Origin: Candidatus Sulfopaludibacter sp. SbA3
GTDB lineage: Bacteria; Acidobacteriota; Terriglobia; Bryobacterales; Bryobacteraceae
Assembly (NCBI GenBank): GCA_945890485.1
Contig: CAMDCN010000002.1
Span: forward strand, 496,001-560,000
Direction: 5' to 3'
DNA: 64,000 nt
Below are positions 7,906 to 16,736 of the stretch, piece by piece. The position numbers were made by a program, and so were the translations under genes. Numbering within the stretch: the stretch's first letter is position 1; every line of letters starts with the position of its first letter. Under the pieces are notes generated by a model. The model saw nothing but the letters and a program-made list of their open reading frames with translations. It was not told the origin of the DNA and made no database searches.

Positions 7906-10154
7906 CGTTCCGGGCTCCTTCTCATTTGAAATGGTACGCTGTTCACGATCGCGTTGACGAGGGCGGAGAACTGGTAGTCGCTCTTCGCGGCGTCGCGGCG
8001 GATCTGGCGAATGGCCGGCATATCGTAATGTTCCAAGCCCCGGCCCAAGGCGTAGGTCAAAAGTTTTTCGGTGAGGCAGTCGACGAACTCGTCCTGGCGC
8101 TCGGAGAGAATGCGCTTCAGGTCGCCGGGTCCATCGAGCATCACGCCGCCCGGCAGCGCGCCGGAAGCGTCAATCTTCACGCCGCCTTCTTCGGCGCGGA
8201 ACTTGCCGGTGGCGTCGTAGTTTTCAAGGGCAAAGCCGAGCGGATCCAGGCGGTCGTGGCAGGAGGCGCAAGCGGCCTTGGCCCGGTGAGCCTGTAGGGC
8301 GGCGCGCAGGTCCTTGGCGGAACCTTCGGCGGCTGCGGCGAGCTCGGGAACGTCGGGGGGCGGCGGGGGAGGCGGCGCACCGACGATGTTTTCAAGGATC
8401 CACTTGCCGCGGAGCACCGGGGAGGTGCGTGTGGGATAGGACGTGACCGTCAGAATGCTGCCGTGCGAAAGCAGACCGCCGCGCTCGGGGTTGGTGAGCG
8501 CAACCCGGCGGAAGTAGTTGCCCCGGACGCCGGAGATGCCGTAGTGGCGGGCCAGGCGTTCGTTCAGGAAGGTGTAATCGGCGTTGAGGAAGTCGATGAT
8601 GCGACGGTCTTCCTTGACGATGTAGGTAAAGAACTGTTCGGTCTCTTTCTGCAGGGCAGAGCGAAGGGAATCGTCAAACTGCGGATACTTGTCCGGATCG
8701 GGCCGCCAGGAGGGCACGTTGCGCAGGTGCAGCCACTGGCCGGCGAAGTTATCGACGAGGGCCTTGGCCTTGGGGTCGGCGAGCATGCGCTTCACTTGGG
8801 CGGCCAACACCGGCCGCAACTTCTTCTGCTCGCCCAAACGAATGAGCTCTTCGTCGGGGATGGAGCTCCAGAGGAAGAACGACAGGCGGGAGGCGAGTTC
8901 GAGGTCGGTCACCTTGTGGAGCGGTGTCGCGCCGTTGGCTTCCATGCGGAAGAGGAAATTGGGAGAGACGAGAATGGCGCGGAGGGCCATCTCGAGACCC
9001 GCGTCGAAGGAGCCGGACTTAGCGTAGAGGCGCTGCAACGGGGCCAAATCTGCGGTGGTCACCGGCCGGCGGTAGGCTTGCCGGGCCACGGTGGCAATGA
9101 TCTTGTTCGCGCAGGCGGTCGTCTTCTCGGCGCACTGCAGAACGCGGCGGCGACTGGGCGTATCGCCGGGGCCGGTGGGGTTGAAGGGGCCGCCGATCAG
9201 AACGTATTCGAGCTGCGTGAGGGAGAAAGGCGGGGGGCCAAAGCGACCTACGCTGGCGCCTGCGGTGGTCTCGCTCTTGGGAGATTCGGAAAGAAAACCA
9301 GCGCCGATGGAGTGCACACCAGCTTTCAGGGGGACGCGCACTTCGAAATTGCGTGTGGCCTGCGACTCTTCCGCGTTGCTGTAGACGGTGTCGATGAGTT
9401 TCACTCGCACGCCATCCACGCGGACGTCGAGCTTGGCGGTGGGAAGCGTGGGGTCGGGATTGCCGCGAACACGCACGGTGACAACGTACTCGGCGTCGGC
9501 CGGGAAGTAGTGCTTAATGGTCATGCCGCTGCGCAGGGAGAGCGGCAGCTCTTCGCCGGAGTCCGAGGCGCCTGGCCTTGTGAAGGTGTATTTCTCGACG
9601 AGCGGGCTTAGCTTCGTGGTGCCGAGGGCCTGCCGCACGACACGGCGTGCCGTGGTCATGTACTTCTCCATCAACAGCGGAGAGACGGTGAGAACGGAGC
9701 CGATGTTGTCGAAGCCGTAGCCGGAGTCGTCGGCGGGGAGGCTGGCGGCATGGTCAAGGTCGAGAGCGAGCAGGTCGCGGACAGCGTTGGCGTACTCGGC
9801 GCGGTTCAGCCGGTGAACGGTGGGGCTGCCAGGATTGGGGTACTTGCGAATGTTCTCGTCAAGGCGAGTTTCGAGCCACGTCGCCATGGCGGCGTTGGCC
9901 TCCGGCTTCGGCCGAGGCAAACCCTTGGGGGGCATTTCGCCAGTCTTCAGCTTGCGTAACACCTTTTCGAGCTTGCCGGCGTGGGCAGCGAGATCCGTGG
10001 TGCTGACGCCTTGCAGGGAGAAACCCGCCATTCGGCTTTGGTCGTTGTGACAACCTTGGCAGTACTGGTTAAGGGCCGTTTGCACGGTCGCCGCGTCTTG
10101 CGCGAAGACGGCGGAAGCGGCGATGAAGAGCGAAAAGTGGAGACGCAGCATCAC
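7902..10154 (-). CDS. DUF1592/DUF1588/DUF1585-type cytochrome-like protein
   Basis: This 750-residue exported protein has a signal peptide of about 18 residues ending in AVFAQ. A c-type heme site CQGCH follows at 32-36 (PSCyt-type N-terminal domain). The middle has the PGSPTVHRLNRAEYANAVRDLL block typical of DUF1587. The C-terminal part has the DUF1588/DUF1585 signatures, including a second cysteine pair in ACASCHDRLDPLGFALENYD. A beta-sandwich-like stretch (about 180-290) may bind carbohydrate. The layout is that of the large planctomycete-type cytochrome proteins whose substrate is unknown. It is the first gene of the operon, followed by DUF1552. Redox chemistry on polysaccharide is only a guess. 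Divergent from the ankyrin protein. Confidence 0.87.
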   Translation of the reverse strand: MMLRLHFSLFIAASAVFAQDAATVQTALNQYCQGCHNDQSRMAGFSLQGVSTTDLAAHAGKLEKVLRKLKTGEMPPKGLPRPKPEANAAMATWLETRLDENIRKYPNPGSPTVHRLNRAEYANAVRDLLALDLDHAASLPADDSGYGFDNIGSVLTVSPLLMEKYMTTARRVVRQALGTTKLSPLVEKYTFTRPGASDSGEELPLSLRSGMTIKHYFPADAEYVVTVRVRGNPDPTLPTAKLDVRVDGVRVKLIDTVYSNAEESQATRNFEVRVPLKAGVHSIGAGFLSESPKSETTAGASVGRFGPPPFSLTQLEYVLIGGPFNPTGPGDTPSRRRVLQCAEKTTACANKIIATVARQAYRRPVTTADLAPLQRLYAKSGSFDAGLEMALRAILVSPNFLFRMEANGATPLHKVTDLELASRLSFFLWSSIPDEELIRLGEQKKLRPVLAAQVKRMLADPKAKALVDNFAGQWLHLRNVPSWRPDPDKYPQFDDSLRSALQKETEQFFTYIVKEDRRIIDFLNADYTFLNERLARHYGISGVRGNYFRRVALTNPERGGLLSHGSILTVTSYPTRTSPVLRGKWILENIVGAPPPPPPPDVPELAAAAEGSAKDLRAALQAHRAKAACASCHDRLDPLGFALENYDATGKFRAEEGGVKIDASGALPGGVMLDGPGDLKRILSERQDEFVDCLTEKLLTYALGRGLEHYDMPAIRQIRRDAAKSDYQFSALVNAIVNSVPFQMRRSPER

Positions 10155-10205
10155 TAATTGTGGGTAGGGCTTTCGCCAGTGTCACAGAAAGAATATCATT
10201 TCTTC

Positions 10206-11474
10206 ATGTACCAGCCAAAGCGGTTATGCCTATACCTCCTATTGTCTTTATCGATGTTAGGCGCCGACACTCGACTCTTTGATGCTGTGCAGTCGGGCGA
10301 TCAAAGAACCGTCCTGGGCTTGGTGAAGGCAGGGGTTAACGTCAATACGGCGCGGCCGGATGGGTCGACGGCGCTTGGGTGGGCGGTGAGCCGCGACAAC
10401 GTCGAGATTGTGGCGGCGTTGCTGCAGGCGGGCGCGAACCCGAATGTAGCCGACGAGAATGGCGAGACCCCGATGACGCTCGCTTGCACGCAAGGGAACC
10501 TGCCGATTGCGCGGCTGCTGCTCAATGCCAAGGCCAGGATTGATGTGACCCGCTGGAACGGCGAGACGCCGCTGCTGGGCGCGATTCAATCCGGCAATGT
10601 GGAGCTTGTGAAGCTGCTGATTGAGCGGGGGGCCGCGGTGAACGCTTCCGAGGTCCGCATGGAGCAGACTCCGTTGATGTGGGCCGCTGCCGCGGGGCGG
10701 GCCGATATCGCGGCGTTGCTGCTCGAGAAGGGAGCCGATGTGAACGCAAAGTCCAAGAGCGGCTTCACGCCGCTGCTGTTTGCGGCACAGAAGGGCGATT
10801 TAGCTACCGTGAAGCTGCTGGTGACCGCCAAGGCTGATCCGCTGACGAAATCGAAAGAAGGCGCGGCCCCGTTCGCGCTGGCGCTGGCACGCGGCCACGA
10901 GGCCGCGGCGCGCTATCTGCTCGATTTCGGGGCGGAGGTGAACCTGCTCGACTCCTCCGGCAGCACGCCGCTGCATACGGCGGTGCGGCTGGGAAAGATT
11001 GACCTGGTGAAAGACCTGGTGGCGCGCGGCGCTGATCTGAAAGCGAAAACCACGCGTTCCGGGGTGCAGCGCGGCCCGTTCCGCAGCTTTGGCCTCACCC
11101 CGTTCCTGACCGCGGTGGAGGCGGGAGACGTGGCGATGATGCGGGAACTGGTGAAACTGGGCGCGGACCCGAAAGCGAAGACCTCGGACGGCGCGGGCGG
11201 CGTGCTGCTGGCGGCGCAGAGCCGGAAATTGGACGCCGTGAAAATGATGGTGGAGCTTGGCGGCGACGTGAACGAGGAGCGACCCGGCGGTGGCACGGCG
11301 CTGCATACGGCCACCCGGTTCGGCGATAACGTGATGATTCAATACCTGGTGGACCACGGCGGGGACCTGACTAAGAAAGACCGTTTCGGCCGCGATGTGC
11401 TGGGGGAGGCCGAGTTCGAAGCGCCGAAACCGACGATTGAGTTTGTTCGCAAGCTGGTTCAGAAGAAGCAATGA
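10206..11474 (+). CDS. Exported ankyrin-repeat protein
   Basis: This 422-residue protein has a short hydrophobic leader (MYQPKRLCLYLLLSLSMLGA) and then about eleven consecutive ankyrin repeats filling the rest. Repeats carry the classic TPL and LL.GA pieces, for example NGETPLLGAIQSGNVELVKL. The start at 10206 is preferred over an upstream in-frame ATG (10158) because it begins the signal peptide directly and the other lies four bases from the divergent gene's start. Such proteins bind other proteins; the partner is unknown. It overlaps the upstream end of the dehydrogenase reading frame and is likely co-transcribed with it. An insertion in the repeat near residue 285 (basic TTRSGVQRGPFRSFG) interrupts the regular spacing. 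Confidence 0.85.
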   Translation: MYQPKRLCLYLLLSLSMLGADTRLFDAVQSGDQRTVLGLVKAGVNVNTARPDGSTALGWAVSRDNVEIVAALLQAGANPNVADENGETPMTLACTQGNLPIARLLLNAKARIDVTRWNGETPLLGAIQSGNVELVKLLIERGAAVNASEVRMEQTPLMWAAAAGRADIAALLLEKGADVNAKSKSGFTPLLFAAQKGDLATVKLLVTAKADPLTKSKEGAAPFALALARGHEAAARYLLDFGAEVNLLDSSGSTPLHTAVRLGKIDLVKDLVARGADLKAKTTRSGVQRGPFRSFGLTPFLTAVEAGDVAMMRELVKLGADPKAKTSDGAGGVLLAAQSRKLDAVKMMVELGGDVNEERPGGGTALHTATRFGDNVMIQYLVDHGGDLTKKDRFGRDVLGEAEFEAPKPTIEFVRKLVQKKQ

Positions 11475-11488
11475 TAAACTGCGGGCAT

Positions 11489-12655
11489 ATGCAGAGACGG
11501 AAACTTTTGGGTTGTGCGCTCGGACTGGGCGCAGTGGCATTCGCGAAGAACAAGCGGTTCAATTTGCCGGCGCCGAACCCGGCGAGTTCAGCGGCCAACG
11601 GCGCTAAGCTGATCCCGCAGCCAGCGGGCGCCAAGCTCAAGGTTCCGGTCGGCTTTGCCGCCGAAGAGTTTGCGAGCGGCTTCCAGAAGCCCCGGATTAT
11701 GCTGGAGTTGCCGGGCGGCGCGGTGCTGGTCTCGGAAAGCCTGCCGAAGGGCAGCGTGGTGGCCGTGGGACCGGGCAAGGCGCGGAAGACGCTGATTGCG
11801 GGTCTGGACCGCCCGTTTGGCATGACTCTGTGGAAGGATTACCTCTACGTCGCCGAGGCCGAGTCCGTAAAGCGGTACAAGCTGGATGCCAAGGCCGTAA
11901 CGGTGGGCAAGGGCGAAGAGGTCGTATCGCTCAAGGGCTACGGCAAGGGCCACTGGTCGCGCGGCATCGCGTTTGACCCCAAGGGCGACAAGTTCTATCT
12001 CTCGGTGGGATCGAGCAGCAACATCGACGCGGGCGATCCGGCGGACCGGGCCGCGATTCATGTCTATAACGCTGACGGCTCCGGCAAGCAGATCTTTGCA
12101 ACGGGCCTGCGCAACGCTGTGAACATCCGCATCAATCCGCAGAGTGGCAAGCCGTGGGTGACCGTGCAGGAGCGGGATGGCCTGGGCGATGACCTGGTGC
12201 CCGACTTCTTCACTTCGGTGAAGAAAGGCGCATTCTACGGTTGGCCGTATGCCTATATCGGCAGCAACGAGGAGCCTCGGCACAAGGGCGCCAATCCGGC
12301 GGCAGTCAAGAAGGCTGTGGAGCCGGACATGCTGCTGAACGCGCACGCATCGGCCATGGATTTTGCGTTCTACACGGCCAAGCAGTTCCCGGCCAAGTTC
12401 CACAACGGGGCCTTTATCGCTTCGCGTGGATCGTCGAACCGCGCCAAACGGCTCGGCTACTCCATTCTCTTTGTGCCGTTTACGAACGGCAAACCCAGCG
12501 GACCGCCCGAGGACTTTCTCACCGGCTTCATGCTCGGCGAGGACAAGAAAGAGGTCTGGGGCCGGCCGGTGGGACTGCTACAACTCGCCGATGGCAGTTT
12601 GCTGCTGAGCGAGGATGGCAACAACAAGATCTGGCGGATCTCGTTCAAAGGCTAG
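11489..12655 (+). CDS. PQQ-type sugar/sorbosone dehydrogenase-like beta-propeller
   Basis: This 388-residue exported protein begins with a twin-arginine-like leader (MQRRKLLGCALGLGAVAFA). It continues as a six-bladed propeller resembling soluble glucose/L-sorbosone dehydrogenases. Recognisable blocks are RPFGMTLWKDYLYVAEAESV, HWSRGIAFDPKGDKFYLSVG with SSSNID next, the ATGLRNAVNIRINPQSG block near residue 205, and a closing LLLSEDGNNKIWRISF. The start at 11489 is preferred to an ATG at 11471, because it places the basic leader at the N-terminus and clears the upstream gene. A terminator follows at once. The sugar substrate and PQQ dependence are inferred from the family only. Confidence 0.82.
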   Translation: MQRRKLLGCALGLGAVAFAKNKRFNLPAPNPASSAANGAKLIPQPAGAKLKVPVGFAAEEFASGFQKPRIMLELPGGAVLVSESLPKGSVVAVGPGKARKTLIAGLDRPFGMTLWKDYLYVAEAESVKRYKLDAKAVTVGKGEEVVSLKGYGKGHWSRGIAFDPKGDKFYLSVGSSSNIDAGDPADRAAIHVYNADGSGKQIFATGLRNAVNIRINPQSGKPWVTVQERDGLGDDLVPDFFTSVKKGAFYGWPYAYIGSNEEPRHKGANPAAVKKAVEPDMLLNAHASAMDFAFYTAKQFPAKFHNGAFIASRGSSNRAKRLGYSILFVPFTNGKPSGPPEDFLTGFMLGEDKKEVWGRPVGLLQLADGSLLLSEDGNNKIWRISFKG

Positions 12656-12659
12656 AAAC

Positions 12660-12689
12660 AAAAAGGCCCCCGAAACCGGGGGCCTTTTT
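12660..12689 (+). terminator. Rho-independent terminator after the sugar dehydrogenase
   Basis: A perfect 13-bp inverted repeat, AAAAAGGCCCCCG paired with CGGGGGCCTTTTT across an AAAC loop, lies five bases after the stop codon. Because the arms end in A and T runs it can work in both directions, so it can also end the convergent 63-aa gene. Confidence 0.92.
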
Positions 12690-12705
12690 GCATTTGAAGG
12701 GGAGG

Positions 12706-12897
12706 TTAGATGGGGCGTTCTTCGGGAGGGAGCGTGAACGACTCGATCGGCTCCGTCTCGATCTCGGGGCCGGATCCGGGGATTCGTCCCGTCTCTTCGC
12801 TCTTCTTTTGCAACCGCTTAGCCGCCTTTTCCTGCGACTTCTCCATGCGCGCGAACTCTTTCTGCCGTTTCTTGAATGTTGTGTGTGCTCTAGCCAT
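12706..12897 (-). CDS. Small basic conserved-type protein, 63 aa
   Basis: The protein starts MARAHTTFKKRQKEFARMEK and continues as one long, highly charged amphipathic helix rich in K, R, E and Q (residues 5-40), then a Pro/Glu-rich acidic tail. The ATG at 12897 is preferred over longer readings because GGAGG sits just upstream and composition upstream is not coding-like. The basic helix suggests RNA or ribosome association, but no function is known to me. It is probably cytoplasmic. It lies between the QYPPG-repeat gene and a bidirectional terminator. Confidence 0.7.
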   Translation of the reverse strand: MARAHTTFKKRQKEFARMEKSQEKAAKRLQKKSEETGRIPGSGPEIETEPIESFTLPPEERPI

Positions 12898-12969
12898 GCA
12901 GCCTCCAGTTCGTACTGCGCCGGATGTTCCGTAGCCATACTCTCCAAGACGGACCAAGAGGGAGAGGAG

Positions 12970-12988
12970 ACGCCGGTTCCGCCGGCGT
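12970..12988 (-). terminator. Weak terminator-like hairpin after the QYPPG protein gene
   Basis: On the minus strand ACGCCGG and CCGGCGT pair around a five-base loop, followed by a pyrimidine-rich run (TCTCCTCTCCCTCTT) rather than a clean T tract. It lies about 70 bases after the stop at 13055. Confidence 0.35.
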
Positions 12989-13054
12989 ACAATGACCCCT
13001 TTATTAGTTGGGAGGGGCCGATTCGACAGTCAAACCTGAATCCATTGTAGCAGG

Positions 13055-14455
13055 TCAATCCTTCTCGAAATCGATTTTGGAATCGGCGCCGAACTTTCGA
13101 TAGTTCCGGAAGTTGATTTCGTTTCTGCTGCAGTTATTGGATCCGCGCTGGCACATCAGGTTTTCACTGTGTACGGGCAGCAGGAACAGTTTCGTGTCGA
13201 TCCGGACGAAATCGTACTCCAGAACCACCTCCACTTTGTCAAACGGGAAGTCGCCGGGGAAGCTCAGGCTTTGCTGCTCAATGCGCATGACGCGGTTGGT
13301 ATCCTGGTCGATCCAGATGGTCCCCTTGTATCCGGGACGGTACATTTTACCCTCGTCGCGGGAGTGCACCTGCCAATGGGAGAGCGGCTGTTTCACCGAA
13401 AAGTTGTAGACGAAGGTGGTTCGGCCCGAGATTCGGTCGGTGCCCCGCTTAGTGAAGGTGGCGCCGGACATGGGGGAGAGAATATCGCGTTGTGTGGTGA
13501 CAAATTCGCCGGTGGACCAGGTGCCGGACGTTTCGGCGGGGTCTTTTGAGGGGCGTCCGTTGATCTTGATGTTCCTATATTCTTCTTTACCGTTGATGCA
13601 GATGACGTCGGCGGTGACGTTGTCGATGGCGGTCCACTGCGGCGGGTTCGTGCCACTGTAGTAGCGCATGGTGTGCTGCTGCACGAGGAAGTTGGGGAGG
13701 GTGTCGGTAAAGTTTTCGGCCTCTTCGCGGGCGGCGGCGATTACGGGGTCCGCGGGAGGCGGCGGCCGCAGGAGGGGTTCGGTGGCGGCCACGGGAGCGT
13801 CGGCGTCGGAGGCAGGCTCGCCGGGGGCGGGTTTCTCGGGACGGCGCGGGGCGTTTTTGATGCGGTCCGGCACGCCGCGGCGGAGGCGGGGGCGATCTTC
13901 GAGGGGTTCTCCGCCGATCTTCGGGGTCGCGACGGTGGGGGCGGTTGCGTCGAGGCTCGCTTCCGTTGAGGAATCAGCGGGCACCTTCGCGGCCGCGGCC
14001 GAACGCTCTTCAGCAGTGCCTGCGCGAACCAGGCTAACCTTGATGGCGGTCTCCTCGTCGTCTGGACTCACTTCCACTTTCAAGACGTCGCCTGGTTTCA
14101 GGAGCGAATCCCGCATGGGGTCGCCCGATGCATCACGGAACTGGGTTTTGGCGATGAGCCGGTACTTCACGATGCCTTTGCCGGACGTTTCAAGGACCAG
14201 TTCCTTTTCGCCCAACTGTCGCAGCGTTCCTTCGGTACCCGTCAGTTTCGGACCACGTTTGGGCAGCTTGATCTGCGGAATCGGCAGCCCTACAGATGGA
14301 CCCTGCGGATATTGGCCCTGCGGATACTGCCCCGGCGGGTATTGGCCGGGAGGGTATTGTCCCCCCGGGGGGTATTGTCCCGGAGGATACTGGCCCGGCA
14401 ACTGCGCAAACAGAACTGCCGAGGCGGACATTCCGACCAGCCAACGACGCCACAT
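13055..14455 (-). CDS. Exported protein with QYPPG repeats and a C-terminal conserved domain
   Basis: This 466-residue protein has a signal peptide of about 17 residues, then six tandem QYPPG/QYPQG units (residues 21-52). A small beta-rich region follows (about 70-140, with KPGDVLKVEV), then a Pro/Ala/Glu-rich linker (about 145-235). The C-terminal domain of about 230 residues contains WSTGEFVTTQRDILSP, ISGRTTFVYNFSV and a WIDQDTNRVMRIEQQ strand resembling the beta sheet of outer-membrane lipoprotein carriers (LolA-like). I do not know its function. It is the last gene of an operon with an amidase and an actin-like ATPase, so a cell-envelope role is likely. The repeats may be a flexible spacer in peptidoglycan. 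Confidence 0.75.
   Translation of the reverse strand: MWRRWLVGMSASAVLFAQLPGQYPPGQYPPGGQYPPGQYPPGQYPQGQYPQGPSVGLPIPQIKLPKRGPKLTGTEGTLRQLGEKELVLETSGKGIVKYRLIAKTQFRDASGDPMRDSLLKPGDVLKVEVSPDDEETAIKVSLVRAGTAEERSAAAAKVPADSSTEASLDATAPTVATPKIGGEPLEDRPRLRRGVPDRIKNAPRRPEKPAPGEPASDADAPVAATEPLLRPPPPADPVIAAAREEAENFTDTLPNFLVQQHTMRYYSGTNPPQWTAIDNVTADVICINGKEEYRNIKINGRPSKDPAETSGTWSTGEFVTTQRDILSPMSGATFTKRGTDRISGRTTFVYNFSVKQPLSHWQVHSRDEGKMYRPGYKGTIWIDQDTNRVMRIEQQSLSFPGDFPFDKVEVVLEYDFVRIDTKLFLLPVHSENLMCQRGSNNCSRNEINFRNYRKFGADSKIDFEKD
14300..14395 (-). repeat. Tandem GQYPPG-coding repeat
   Basis: Six near-identical 15-18 base units encode QYPPG or QYPQG with few synonymous differences. Copy number could vary between strains. 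Confidence 0.8.
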
Positions 14456-14478
14456 AAAAGAACCTCAACTAACTTAGA

Positions 14479-15486
14479 CTACATTTCGCTCAGCGCCGCA
14501 ATCACCGCCCCGCGCGAAGTGGAATTCAGAGGTTCCGTCGCCAGGCGAACCTCGCTGATCGGTACCGGGAAATCGTTCTGACGCAGCGCTTGCTCGAAGC
14601 GTTCCCGGAATCCTCCGGCCAACACGCTGCCTCCGCTCAGGACAAGCGGGATGGGCCGCCCCAGGCGGGGCAAGCTCTTCGCCTGCTGGAATACTTCGCG
14701 CATCGCCTGCACCACGCTCTGGATGACGTCGTCGTAGTAAACGCTGAGCACTTGGTGGGCCTTGTCCGGACTGATGGCGTTGAAGAAGAATCCATCCTCC
14801 TTGATCATGCGGATACGGTTGACCATTTCGCCCGTCACCGCCGCCGCGTTCGAATCAATGAAGTCGCCTCCCTTGGGCACGCTGAACTGAATCACCGGAA
14901 CCGCCAGATAGGACATGCAGATGTTGCAGAGTCCACCACCGAAGCTGATGCCGATGCCGGTGTAGTTCGAGGATTCGAGTTCGCTGTAGATCACGGCGAG
15001 CCCTTCGTTAATGGGCTTGGCGTCATAGCCCAGTTCGCCGAGGATCTGTCGCAGCGTTGCCTCGTGATAGGTCAAGCTGTCGTGAGCGCCAAGCGGCGGC
15101 GCAGGCACGCTGAAGAAGAGCTTTTGCCGGGCGTGGGCGGCGGGCCCCAGCAGCGAGAGCAGCAGATTCTGCATCATGGGCATGCTTTCGGGTTCGCCGG
15201 GATTCAAGAAACCTTTGGTCATGGGCCGGCGCAGTTCGGCGCCAATCAGGTCGGCGAAGCGCTCGCTCTCGTTGCCGTGGACGATGATTTCATTGCCACG
15301 AACTGTGTGGGGCACGTTCTCCTTGCGCAGGACCCCTTCGGTAAGCCGGGAGTTTGGCAGGGTAACGAAGGAGTTCAATTGGCTGCTGAACCGGTAACCG
15401 TTGTCGGCTGGCCACGCCGCCACAATCCGGCTGGTGCCGACGTCCAGACCCACTGGGGTAGAACCGTCGGAGTAAGAGTAATTCAT
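14479..15486 (-). CDS. Actin-like ATPase (MreB/ParM superfamily)
   Basis: This 335-residue protein has the actin-fold nucleotide motifs. Phosphate-1 is GLDVGTSR (residues 13-20), phosphate-2 is GIGISFGGGLCNI (about 175-187), and an adenosine-type motif LVLSGGSVLAGGF comes near residue 290. It is of filament-forming bacterial actin length, but the sequence departs from standard MreB. For example, it has FGGGLCNICMSYLAVPV where MreB has the GGGTTEVAV type. There is no N-terminal amphipathic helix that I can see. Its ATG overlaps the amidase stop codon by one base (TGATG), and the QYPPG protein follows 23 bases later. A scaffold that positions wall enzymes is a reasonable inference. FtsA- or PilM-like alternatives are less likely given the absence of their extra domains. 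Confidence 0.75.
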   Translation of the reverse strand: MNYSYSDGSTPVGLDVGTSRIVAAWPADNGYRFSSQLNSFVTLPNSRLTEGVLRKENVPHTVRGNEIIVHGNESERFADLIGAELRRPMTKGFLNPGEPESMPMMQNLLLSLLGPAAHARQKLFFSVPAPPLGAHDSLTYHEATLRQILGELGYDAKPINEGLAVIYSELESSNYTGIGISFGGGLCNICMSYLAVPVIQFSVPKGGDFIDSNAAAVTGEMVNRIRMIKEDGFFFNAISPDKAHQVLSVYYDDVIQSVVQAMREVFQQAKSLPRLGRPIPLVLSGGSVLAGGFRERFEQALRQNDFPVPISEVRLATEPLNSTSRGAVIAALSEM

Positions 15487-16649
15487 CAGTTTCCCTCCAG
15501 GGAAAAATCTGGTTGCCTAACTAAGTTATACAAACGGCGGTAACGCTGCACGAGACCGCTCCGCCATACTGCCAAGTTCGTTTTGTGGGCGACCGCGGCG
15601 CTCTGCAACTCCAGGTCCGCGGCGTCGAGACCCCGCCATAGGCGCTCTCCAGTGGCATCGCGGAAGGAGGTATCGTAATTAAAACCGAAGAGTGTAATAG
15701 CCGGCGGCGGGAGTTGATAGTTATCCGGCAGGCCTATCTGCTCAAACGGAAAGTTAGCGGCCCAGTCCGTGTGGTAACCGATACCCATGTTGTCGGGGTT
15801 CACCGAGACTTGGGCGTGCGTGACGCAGTTCCGGGCGGCGATCTGGTAGCGGGAGCGGAGCAAATCCGTCAATAGGCGCCCGGAGTGAATCTGCGGCGCG
15901 GTGACCGGCGTCTGGCCACTTTCATCGCGGGAGGGGCCTTCGAACGAGACACCGAGGAAGCTGGAATTGAGGTTCAGGTAGAAATGCTGGTCCTCAGCCC
16001 AAACAGAGTTGCCGGCGTGATGAGCCGGTTCGCTTTCCGGCACTACACGCCAAACCCGGCCAAACCGGTCAATGACGAAATGATAGGCCCGAATCTGCCG
16101 GACGTACTGCAGCACCCCGGCCCCGATGCGCCGCAGCGCCCGGTTCTGTGTTTCGTCAAACGGCAGCGCATGGCTCTCGGTGGTGTGAAAAACAATGCCG
16201 TAGGGGGTGGAGCGGCGCTCCTGCTCCTCTGACGCCGTGCGGTAGCGAACAAATGCAACCGGCTCCTGCCTTGGCAGTTGGTAGCGCTTCTCGATCCGCA
16301 AGCCATTGCTATACAGTTCCTGCGTGTCGGTTGACTCCACTTGCCAGACCTTAGCCATTTGCCCGCCGGGGCCGACTGCCAGCCGCTGGATCGCGGTGCG
16401 CTTCAGTCCGGCGCCGTCGGAAACAATCGGGATGGGCAGCAAACCGAGGGCGAGCAGCAGGGCCGAGAAATGGCGGACCTGCGCACTGCGCAGCGTGCGC
16501 TGAATGGGATGACCCGACAGAAATGCGGCGCTCCGCCGGAGAAAGCGAAGGCGCGAGACGGGCTCGACGATCTGGTCGGCCCGCCAGCTAACGATCGCCG
16601 CGGAAAAACGCCGCGGTGGCCGCCATCTGGACTCTTCGAGTTCTGTCAT
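15486..16649 (-). CDS. N-acetylmuramoyl-L-alanine amidase-like protein (Amidase_2 fold)
   Basis: This 387-residue protein has a basic N-terminal region, one hydrophobic segment (ALLLALGLLPIPIV, about residues 63-76) and an Amidase_2/PGRP-type domain in the second half. Zn ligand-type residues appear in GIVFHTTESH and in THAQVSVNPDNMG, with AYHFVIDRFGRVWRV between them. Such enzymes cut the amide bond between muramic acid and the stem peptide. A longer reading begins at 16721, but the promoter at 16708-16736 lies downstream of that codon, so 16649 is chosen. The gene is coupled to an actin-like ATPase. The signal sequence is internal, so it may be anchored in the inner membrane with the enzyme outside. 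Confidence 0.8.
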   Translation of the reverse strand: MTELEESRWRPPRRFSAAIVSWRADQIVEPVSRLRFLRRSAAFLSGHPIQRTLRSAQVRHFSALLLALGLLPIPIVSDGAGLKRTAIQRLAVGPGGQMAKVWQVESTDTQELYSNGLRIEKRYQLPRQEPVAFVRYRTASEEQERRSTPYGIVFHTTESHALPFDETQNRALRRIGAGVLQYVRQIRAYHFVIDRFGRVWRVVPESEPAHHAGNSVWAEDQHFYLNLNSSFLGVSFEGPSRDESGQTPVTAPQIHSGRLLTDLLRSRYQIAARNCVTHAQVSVNPDNMGIGYHTDWAANFPFEQIGLPDNYQLPPPAITLFGFNYDTSFRDATGERLWRGLDAADLELQSAAVAHKTNLAVWRSGLVQRYRRLYNLVRQPDFSLEGN

Positions 16650-16707
16650 CGGCGCAACAATATCCGCTCTCTTCTCAACTACATCGGTAGGGTGCCAACG
16701 AACTCTT

Positions 16708-16736
16708 ATAGTAAGCAACACAACTCAGGTTGACAA
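16708..16736 (-). promoter_or_regulatory. Sigma-70-type promoter for the amidase/actin-like operon
   Basis: On the minus strand TTGTCA and TACTAT are separated by exactly 17 bases. Initiation would fall near 16701, about 50 bases before the chosen amidase ATG. Confidence 0.6.
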
